Origin: Cryptomeria japonica
Taxonomy: Eukaryota > Streptophyta > Pinopsida > Cupressales > Cupressaceae
DNA length: 64,000 nt
Direction of reading: 5' to 3'
Assembly: GCF_030272615.1 (NCBI RefSeq)
Contig: NC_081413.1
Coordinates: forward strand, 145,430,476 to 145,494,475
The notes beneath the pieces were generated by a model. The model ran no database searches and was not told the origin of the DNA. It was given only the letters and a program-made list of their open reading frames with translations. Shown here piece after piece: positions 56,013 to 64,000 of the stretch (within the stretch, counting starts at the first letter, position 1; each line of letters starts with the position of its first letter). A program made the position numbers and the translations under genes.

Positions 56013-59000
56013 TCACCTTAAGGTTTGTAACTGGCTGGTTACAATATGAAATATATCAACCAAAACCAAATTTAAACTTTGCATGAATCTGTTGCTATCA
56101 TTCATGGTTGCCTTAGTTCATTGGATCATGCAGGTGAGATGCTGCATATGCTCTTCCGATGATCTTTCCCCTTGAATTAGTGCCTTTGAGATCTCATTTC
56201 TCAGAGAGATAAGCTTATCCAATTTAGGACTAAGTTTGTACTTAAGCTCTATGGCATTTGCCTTGATCCTTGCTTTTTCCTTCTCAAATTTCTCCAACTT
56301 TTCCTCAAATCCTGCTATTTCTTACTCAATAACTGATATAGGTTCGGATGAACCAATGATGTTATCAGCTATATCATCAATTTCCTTTTGTACTCTGCTT
56401 ATTTCTTTCTCAATATCTTGAGTCAACAGACGTGGCTTACATGTTTCTCTGTACAGTTCCTTATACTCCAAAATTGTTGTATTCAGTGTCGATAAAAGTG
56501 TGTCAATATGTCCAGTGCACTTCTTTATTGTGTCCTCAAATAATTTTTCTTTTTCTTTTTCCATTTTCTCTTTGAATGTATCCTCATTTACTTTATCAAC
56601 TGTTATTACATTTCCAGCAATAAATTTAGACAATGTGTCTAACTGACCTAAAAAATCCTTTACATGATCTATATTGCATTTTGGTGCAATCATCTTAAGA
56701 ATAGGTATTATATAATCAATTGCCTTATAGGCCAATGCATTACAGTCAGTTATTTTCTTAATAGAGTCTACAAGTACCTCTATCACATTAGTAGGTTTGA
56801 ATTCCGATGTCTGACCAACTACCTTTATTATTTCAGTGCTTCCAATATTAGTAACCAATTTTCTTGTATCAATCGCCATTAGATCAGTCTGAGTTTCCAT
56901 TTCATCTAGTGATGGTTTGGGTTTCTTAGTGATTACCAGTTTCACCGTCTCAATATGTACCTCTGTCTCTATCGGTTTCTCTGTTGGTTTCTTTGTATTA
57001 TCAGCTACTGGTATCTCTGTCTCTGTCTTTGTAGGTTTCTCAGTACCAACATCTATATTACCAGTATTCATTCCACTGTCCAAAGGTTGCTCTGTATGTT
57101 CTGCTTACTCTGTTTGTATCTCAACCTCAATATTTTTAGCCAGTTGCCTAGCAATGTTTCCACTATCAGCAATATCATCTTGTACCTCTATGTTGTCCTT
57201 GTCCACAACAATGTTCACTTCCTGAGTATCAACATTCATGGTGAATAGAATTTCTTATTCAGGGTTAGTGTTATCATGTGTTATGTCCACATTTTTAGTA
57301 GACGATGTAGTATCAGTATGTATCGATGTAGTATCCAAGGGTGGTGGTAAGTTGTCAGTTATTTTGATGTTTGGTATTCCACCAACTTTACCTTTCCCTT
57401 TGTCTTTGTCCTTCTGATATACTTTAAATGCTTTCTCAGGTCTATTCAATTCTTCTTGTTTTTCCTTTTCTAAAAAAAAATAATCCCATTTATCAGTCAT
57501 TTCCTCAGCAATTTCATTAACTCTACCAACCATTAATCTTACTTACTGGTGACCTCTCGCAAAATCTGATCTGTTAGCTTCACAAATTAATTCATCAATC
57601 TCCTCTTTAGAGTTAACTAGATGTATAGCTAGAAGATTTTCAACCTTAAGTTTCTTGTCTAACTCCATTACTGCAATCCTATTTGCATCTAACCTTCTAT
57701 ATAAATCATTTGGTAAGTCACCTACAACTTCAATTAACACTTTCTTATATATATGTCCAGATGTAGAATTATACTATTTTCAATACTCTCCTTTTCAGAA
57801 TCAGTGAATATGTTATACAGTTTGCTTACATTTGCTAAGTTATTGTCATTAGTGATTTAATTTAGTAAATTATACAAAGGTGGTATAACCTATTTCTGTT
57901 TCTTCTTGGGTGTTATCTTCTTTGCCAGTTGTCTTACCGCTTGTTGCTTCTTTCTCAGAGTCCCTTTTTTCTTGGGTGAAGGAGAGGGTACTGGTGAAGG
58001 TTTTCTCTTCCTATCAACTCTCTTAAATTCAACAGGTATTTCACTATCAAATGATGTACCAACCGGTGAAATATGTGCCTCTAGTTGCAATCCTTCCAGT
58101 TCACTTTCCTTTATTCTAGTAAGGTTCATAACATTTTCTTTTATTTCCTTTACCTGTTTTGATCCATTCCTTATATACTTTTCTCTTTTCTTCCTTTGTT
58201 TCATTGTTTGTACACCACTCTCAATTGTTTCTGCACTACCAAAAACTTTTTCTACTGGTTCTCTAGGTGCTTCTAACATTGCTTTAGCATAAGTCTCAAT
58301 AATATTCACATCAGCCTCATACCCCATTTCAGTTACCCATATAGTTCTAGGAAGAATTGCTTCCATCCAAATTTCATCTTTCTTAATCACAAAACAAATT
58401 TCCTTATCATATTTATCTACTATGCTCTGTGGTAGTCTCTCTCTGTTTTTCATTTTAGTTTGGAAAGCTTTGAAATAATTAGTTATATTGTTTTCCCTAG
58501 CAATACCCATGCCGGTGAAAGCTTCTTGCAATTGTTTGCCTACTGGTATGTCATATCCAAAATCTTTCTATCCAATACCGGGAATTTGTTTTGTGAAATA
58601 CAACATAAGGCATACCAAAAGATTACCAAAACAAAATGTCCCTTTCTTATCACCTTTTATCTTTTTCAAGTTATCTACTAGTTCATCCTTCAGCCTTTCA
58701 CACACATCTATTTTTGCATTAGTGTTTACCATATCATAAACACTTTTGATGCAAAGACTAGAAACTGAATTAAGTTTGTTTGCATGTTTAGTCTTGTAAC
58801 CTAAAATCATACTTATGAATCTCACATTGATATCCTTGATGTCATTTACTCTCAGAGATCTACTATCAGATGTTGCACTAGTTAAGGTCATGACTGTGTT
58901 GTTAGGTACCTTCTTTGTCTTGTTTGGTCTACTGCTGGTTAAGGGTAAACCTGTCACTACCCTAATTGCTTGTCGGGTGAATTTGCAGACTGAATCTAAC

Positions 59001-59371
59001 CAAAGAAATTCTCCATGTGCCCTACTTAGGACAATTCTCACTACTTCCTTAGGAAATTCAGGGATGTTCAAGGTTTCCACAAAACCTAGGGTCTCAATAA
59101 TATTGTGCTCAGGTTTGACATTTCCATTTTCATCACAAATTACGGTTTTAAACATCTTTAACACTTCCTCTTAACCTAATTCCTCAATATTGCAGTGAAT
59201 ATAAATTCTAGGGTCTTCAGCATAAGCTACACCTTTAGGAATTTTTGAAAAAGCAGCTATGGAATCTTGCTTAGCTATCTCAAGAATAATTTTGAAAATG
59301 GGCCTAGGGCATTTTACAATTTCCACAATAGTAGGGTTTGCAATAAATTCGGGAGAAGAAGATGAAGCCAT
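56013..59371 (-). pseudogene. E4 ORF2: large conserved protein of unknown function (about 1,119 codons)
   Basis: ATGGCTTCATC at 59371, TGA at 56013-56015. N-terminal blocks: KEVVRIVLSRAHGEFLWLD, VVTGL, FCFGNLLVCLMLYF (58568-59164), then YFKAFQTKM..R.RLPQSIV, EICFVIKKDE, EAILPR and MGYEA (57890-58531). A Lys-rich stretch (about 57892-58150) and an acidic Thr/Val-rich linker (57080-57540) follow, then a helical C-terminal domain (56322-57083) and coiled coil. Stops at about 59166, 58566, 57890, 57541, 57252, 57102, 56320 and 56120. Its protein differs much from E2, so blocks that agree are real constraint. Confidence 0.75.
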
Positions 59372-59770
59372 TTGAAAAAAATAACCTTAATCTGCCTAAT
59401 AATGTTTGAGTGCTTGAAAGAAATTGCTTCACTTCCTTGCCTTGAATGCCTTCGCTCAGATTTTCGTGCTCTCTGCTAGTTTGAATGCTCGGGGAATTGA
59501 AAAGAGGGAAAACTGATGATTAATAATGGAATTTCTTTCAACAACTGCATTAAATGCTCGCCGATTAAGTGAAACTTAACATATCTACCAGTAAAGAAGA
59601 AGTTTATCTTCTCACCATCTATCGAGGGTAATCTCCATGATATTCAACTTGCTACAATACCCCCAAAGGATTACTTCTCAGTTGGATGAAGAATCTCCTA
59701 CCGATGGAGTAATACTCTATTCTATCGGTGAAGGAATAGTCTCATCAACATTCTAATATGTCTTTCTAAT
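59372..59770 (-). other. E4 inter-ORF spacer
   Basis: 399 bases, non-coding. No TTAGGG...CCCTAA hairpin seen. Just before the ORF2 ATG, the minus strand reads TTTTTTTCAAATGGCTTC, a good plant start context. Confidence 0.6.
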
Positions 59771-60790
59771 CTATTGTTTTGAAAATTCTTGCTTTACCTC
59801 ATCTACCTTCTCTTTGCCTTTCGAACTAGGTCGTTTATTATTTGTCGGTGAAGTCTTACTTCTACAAAATTTTGCAATATGTCCAATCTTGTTACAAGCA
59901 TAACAAGTCACATTATTCTTCTGAATAGCCTTTCCATATCCTATGTCGGTTTGTGTTCTGCATTGATTAGATAAGTGCCTAAATCTTCCACAAACATAAC
60001 ATCTCACATTCATTCTACAGTTTTCTGAATTATGACCAACTTTGTTGCATTTAGAACATTGACCGGTGGGTGCATTAATGTTCTGATTGTTTCTAGATCT
60101 ACACTGATTTTCTCTATGACCATACTTGTTACAATTAAATCATTTCCCATTAAATTTGTAAGCATTAGGTTTTCTTACCGATTTATTGTGATCATGATTG
60201 TTTGCAGTACCAGAACTTTCACCAACTTCAAATCCAAGTCCATTAGTATCTCCATTAGGTTTCTGACTTTTCAACATATCATCAAGTTCTTCTGAACTTT
60301 TCTTGAATTTATCTTTATGTTGATTTGTAGTAGCCAACTCATTTTCCAGAATTTTCATTTGTCTCATAAGTTCAATTTTATCATGTTGCATGTGAATCAG
60401 ATCTGTCTTCAACATATCATTTTCATGACTGAGTCTTAGATTTTCATTTCTAGCATCATTGAGTCTCTTAGTCAAGTCATCTTCATTCTTCTTCCTGTCT
60501 TCAATGTCTTTACAAAACCACATAGTCATATCTTGCATTTTATTCCTCATAGCCATGTTTTCTTGCCTCAATTTGTTCACAAGCTCATTAAGAGTTTCCT
60601 TTTCATCATTATCATTTTGCATCTTCTCATGAAGTTCTTTTCTTTTATTTCTAGCAATAGTAATATTCTCCTGAAGACCTTGAATGAATTCATATGCAGT
60701 CCTCAGATCATCTTCAAGTTTGATATTCTTCAAATTCAATGAATCATAGTCTACAAGAGCTCCTTCCAATTGCTTTCTTAAGTTCTCCAT
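59771..60790 (-). pseudogene. E4 ORF1: Gag-like coiled-coil protein with four CCHC knuckles
   Basis: Starts MENLRKQLEGALVDYDSL at 60790; 340 codons with one internal stop. The first 170 residues are a long Asn/Lys/Glu-rich coiled coil, then LGFEVGESSGT. Four knuckles follow: *FNCNKYGHRENQC (first Cys now TGA), CSKCNKVGHNSENC, CYVCGRFRHLSNQC and CYACNKIGHIAKFC, the last three with all ligands. A basic tail SSKGKEKVDEVKQE follows. The least damaged ORF1 of the four. Confidence 0.88.
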
Positions 60791-60834
60791 CTATACCGGT
60801 GTTAGAATCTTCCTCAAGCTATTAAGCTTTTAAA
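60791..60834 (-). other. E4 leader; primer-binding site not recognisable
   Basis: Only 44 bases lie between the LTR and ORF1 ATG. Where E3 has TTGGTGTCAGAGCC, E4 reads CTATTTTTAAAAGC on the minus strand, then the shared GCTTAATAGCTTGAGGAAG. The primer site has been lost or replaced. Confidence 0.6.
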
Positions 60835-61629
60835 AATAGAGGATTAATGATAGTCCCAAAGATACTGAGAGCGGGGGTGAATCGGTATCTAACTGGTTAA
60901 CAAAATATTTAACCTTATTAAGTATTTTTCATTCCAAAATAGTGTACCGGTAAACAAGAATTAATGCAGTAAACAGGAACAATAAGACAACATAGATAAC
61001 ACACCATAACACAAGATGTTTAATGAGGAAACCCGGTATGAGAAAAACCTCAGTGGGATTTGTGACCCACAATATTCACTCACTGGCCAATGAATAAATA
61101 TTACTTACAATTAGGGGCCTACACATGCAGGAAGGCCAACTGCCTAGAGCTCAACGCTCAACCTACAAAATTGAAGTCTCACTGACTTACAAAATGGATT
61201 GTGAAAATCCAATATAATCTACTGCTTTGCATCAGCATCAACTATGCCAAGTTCAGTACCGGTTTATGCTCATATTATAACCATAAACCTTATACAAAAT
61301 CTGCTTTATGCATTCACATATATCTTCCTTATTATTCGCTCATTCTTATTCCATCTCTCTCTCATATCAAAATGATTTACAAGATCTCATACATGCATGA
61401 GTCTATTACAATATGCCATGTCAGCTTTACAAAAGATAATTACAATTAAATACAATAAACAAAAGTTTATTTCTGTCAGCTAAGGTGTCGGTATACATTA
61501 TTGCTGGTGCCGGTGCCAGTGCCTACCGGTGGTTTACCAGATGAATGCCACAAGGTTACCTAAAGGTTTCCACAAGGTTTCCATCAATGACAACACCATC
61601 AATTCTCATTAGAGTGTATAATTCCAACA
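60835..61629 (-). repeat. E4 5' LTR
   Basis: About 795 bases; minus strand begins TGTTGGAATTATACAC at 61629. The inner border is set by loss of similarity to 55012-55811 at about 60835. Confidence 0.88.
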
Positions 61630-62045
61630 TATAGATGTAGAGAATATGAGTGCATCGGAACTAATGGAAATTAAAACTGTTATGCAATCCAAGGCTCAAA
61701 AGAAGAGACTTAAGGAACAAAGGAAAGAAGAAAAAAAAATCCAAACTACTATGGAGATTTTTTCTAGTCTTCTACCAGAGACTATTATAGGGAACTTGTC
61801 AACTCCTATTGGAAAGATAGCCAATTGGTTGTTGATGCTTCTGACCAACTCAAGTCCCTTGAGGAAGCAACTCAGACTTTGGCTAAGAAAAACTATAGGA
61901 AGAAAAGAGGAGAACACATAATGAAAGATATTGATATATGGAAGATTTCTTTATCCCTGAATAAAGATCTTTTGAGAAAAGCTATTGAGACAGAAGGCAA
62001 AATTCATACTTTGGGATCTTATGAGTATGAGGGTTGAGGCTACCT
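61630..62045 (+). pseudogene. E3 ORF2, 3' part (after the E4 insertion)
   Basis: With E4 and one TATAG removed, codon reading continues without loss from GIKGII into DVENMSASELMEI and a Lys/Arg/Gln-rich helix (61646-61921). A frame change near 61820 leads to 61825-62037 (SLEEATQTLAKKNY...), ending TGA at 62035-62037. The C-terminal coiled coil expected from E2 is cut short where sequence switches to LTR near 62045. Confidence 0.7.
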
Positions 62046-62370
62046 GAAGAGATTTGGGATCTTTAATAGGATTCGCTCCTAGCAGAGCACTTTTGTAGAC
62101 CTTAACCAGTCAGTTACCTATTGCTACAGATAGTTAACTTGTGAGTCCCTACTCACCGTTGTTTTTCCCATCTTGGGTTTTCCACGTATAAACACTTGTG
62201 TTATGGTGGAAGTTTTACTTATTATGGATTCTTTAATATCATTTTGAATTGCATGCATAGTGTTTAGTAAATTTTTTAAGTATCTCAATCAGACATTGTT
62301 TAAAGTAGTATTGTTTTTGGTGTCACTGATTCACTCCCCCCCCCCTTCTTAGTGCTTTATAAGTCTATCA
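62046..62370 (+). repeat. E3 3' LTR, truncated
   Basis: Collinear with 50490-50804 of the 5' LTR (GATTTGGGATCTTTAATAGG..., GCTCCTAGCAGAGC, GTTTTTCCCATCTTGGGTTT, GATTCACTCCCCCCCCCC, AAGTCTATCA), followed by CAATT. Confidence 0.9.
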
Positions 62371-62375
62371 CAATT

Positions 62376-63025
62376 ATGGGATTGAAAGAAATCATTTCAT
62401 TAAATAGTCTACTAGATTATATACTTCATCGTACAAAGTACATATTATAAGTACCATTTACATAATGATGACATATTCTACAAATTTGTAAATGATTAGT
62501 AAAATAATTAACATGTGAAATACAAATAATGTTTGTGAGTAACCAAGTCTTTAATATTCTTCAACTAAAAGAGGGAGAGAATCAATCGTCTACTTTTTCT
62601 CTACTCATAAACAAGTGGCCTCCCTCACATCTTCAATCAATAAATGTCCCCACCCTTCATGAGGGTAGTAGATTAAGGGAGCCATAAAGTACATCATGCC
62701 ATCAAATAAATAGTATCATGTTTAATTATAAACAATCTATCATAAAAGTATCGATTCCAACTAACTATGATACAATTTAAGTATTCTACAAATAAATAGA
62801 CACTATAAACTAATAATGTAAGTAGCAATTTTACATTAATTTAGCTAAATTATTTGATAAAAAATACAAATTCCAAAATAGATGTGTGCCATACGTTTAC
62901 ACACCTCTATCTCAAATTGATTACCATCAATTATCATTTTACATTCAAATATATATATTAGTAGTATATTTTTTTTTGAATATGTGTGCATATATTATTG
63001 ATAAAATAAATGATAAATAACAAAT
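62376..63025. other. AT-rich sequence right of E3
   Basis: No gene or RNA recognised. It is the right-hand continuation of the sequence in which E3 inserted. Confidence 0.5.
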
Positions 63026-64000
63026 ACCCTTTACCTTGTATTGATACTACAACAGTCTTTTCTAAAATTTATTTGCGTGTTGGTTACCATCAACTAATAA
63101 TTAAATATGAATACATTCACAAGGTAACTTTTAGAATAGGATATGAGTGTGCTATGAGTTTACATTCTTACCTTTTGGTTTGACTAATGTGCATTTAGTA
63201 TTTATGACTTTAATGAATATTGTATTAAGGGATTTATTGGATAAGTTCATCCTTGTCTTCATAGATGATATATTAGTATTTTTTAGGAATCAAGAAGTCT
63301 GTGTTCATCATTTGATATTTAAACTACAATAGTTGAGAGAACACAAGTTATACAATGAATTGCTAAATTGTATTTTCTTTAAAATATAAGTATGGTATCT
63401 ATGGAACATCATATTTGATAAAGGGATTAGAGTAGAAACATAACTATTAAAATTTATTTCAGAGTGGTAAGCACCCAAAAATGTACATGAAGCATGTAGT
63501 TTCATGGGATTCCATGGGTATTTTAAAGAATTTTTTTTAAACTTTTTTGAAATTTTAAACCCAATCACTACACTCCAAACAAAAGGAAAATTATTTGAAC
63601 ATATGAAAAAGTGTTAAGAAGATTTTTGTATCATAAAAAATAAAGTATTTTTTGGCCCAATCATTAGAGTTTCACATCTAGAAGGCTATTTCATGGTCGT
63701 CAAAAATACATTAGTAGAATGATTGGGTATTTTTCTCATGCAATATGGACAAGTTCTAACATATAAATCTAGGAAATTGTATCCATATGAATTAAATTAT
63801 AATTCAAATTATTTGGAGTTAGCTATAATTGTGCACACCCTATCAGTATGGAGAGATTACCCAATGGGAAAAAAAATTGACCTAAGTTCAAACAAGCAAG
63901 GTCTTAAGTATATTTTCAATTAGTCAAACCTCAATGCATCATATAGATGTTGGTTGTAACTTTTGTATGATTGTGATTTTATATAAGTGTTATAAGATGG
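63026..64000 (+). pseudogene. G3: decayed Ty3/gypsy RT and RNase H fragment, runs off the window
   Basis: RT: PLPCIDTTTVFSKIYLRVGY (the usual KIDLRSGYHQL with Asp to Tyr) at about 63028-63090, then YEFTFLPFGLTN and the catalytic FIDDILV (63258-63278), intact. RNase H: MQYGQVLTYKSRKLYPYE, YLELAIIVHTLSVWR and LKYIFN within 63723-63923, recognisable against the gypsy consensus. Stops and shifts between. It differs from G1/G2 (F-I-D-D against Y-L-D-D), so it is another lineage. LTRs, integrase and gag are not in the window. Confidence 0.85.

Larger units (their letters stand above)
55012..61629 (-). mobile_element. E4: pol-less two-ORF LTR element, minus strand, inside E3 ORF2
   Basis: LTRs 55012-55811 and about 60835-61629, duplication TATAG at 55007-55011 and 61630-61634. 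ORF1 (60790-59771) and ORF2 (59371-56013) read on the minus strand. LTR is shorter (about 0.8 kb) than in E2/E3 but has the TGTTGG start, the GGTTTTTC...GGGTTTCC module and the C-tract (G-run of 11 on the plus strand at 55047-55057). No pol motif. A distinct subfamily, since its proteins are clearly more diverged from E2 and E3 than those are from each other. Confidence 0.92.
49669..62370 (+). mobile_element. E3: pol-less two-ORF LTR element with deleted 3' end, hosting E4
   Basis: 5' LTR 49669-50804, primer site, ORF1, spacer, ORF2 (split by E4 at 55011/61630), partial 3' LTR to 62370. Duplication CAATT at 49664-49668 and 62371-62375 proves both outer ends. A deletion near 62045 removed the end of ORF2, the untranslated region and about the first 820 bases of the 3' LTR. 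No pol motif anywhere. Confidence 0.92.

Overview
The window looks like a gene-poor, repeat-filled piece of a plant nuclear genome. It is AT-rich, I found no intact host gene, and almost every protein-like stretch belongs to an LTR retrotransposon. The elements use primer-binding sites complementary to plant initiator-Met tRNA (variants of TGGTATCAGAGC). The depth of nesting, the decay and the lack of host genes would fit a large conifer-type genome, but the species and even the gymnosperm guess are inference.

Layout, left to right. 1-4559: AT-rich sequence with no assignable gene. 4560-9438: C1, a decayed Ty1/copia element (TNT1/Tork-like pol) whose 3' LTR is cut off. 9439-12185: G0, the 3' end of a chromodomain Ty3/gypsy element (integrase, chromodomain, 1.37-kb LTR). 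12186-13501: unassigned. 13502-13757 plus 19984 to about 20290: C3, a minus-strand copia-type 5' LTR with its primer site, split by G1. 13763-19978: G1, a minus-strand Ty3/gypsy chromovirus with target-site duplication (TSD) AGAAT. 20841-49629: E1, a pol-less two-ORF LTR element whose 3' LTR is split by three insertions: E2 (27515-35050, TSD TCTTA), G2 (35829-42035, sister of G1, TSD GATAT) and C2 (42054-49309, Ty1/copia, TSD TGCAA). 49669-62370: E3 (TSD CAATT), a relative of E1 and E2, with the minus-strand relative E4 (55012-61629, TSD TATAG) inside its second ORF. 62376-64000: AT-rich sequence ending in a decayed gypsy RT/RNase H fragment (G3).

The most interesting system is the E family (E1-E4). 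Each copy has LTRs of about 0.8-1.2 kb and no recognisable protease, reverse transcriptase, RNase H or integrase. Each instead carries two conserved genes: ORF1, a coiled-coil protein ending in four CCHC zinc knuckles (Gag-like), and ORF2, a protein of about 1,050-1,120 codons with a conserved N-terminal half of unknown function, then a Lys/Glu-rich or otherwise low-complexity linker and a coiled-coil C-terminus. E-family LTRs share terminal bases, a conserved GTGGTTTTTCCCAT module, a C-tract near the LTR end and (E2, E3) an array of very short hairpins with the LTR of the pol-encoding copia element C2. This suggests that a C2-like element supplies their replication enzymes.

Every pol-encoding element here looks dead. 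Integrase catalytic Asp codons have become Asn in C1, C2, G1 and G2, and many stops are TAG where the family has Gln or Trp, as expected from deamination of methylated cytosine. No CRISPR array, rRNA gene or tRNA gene was seen.
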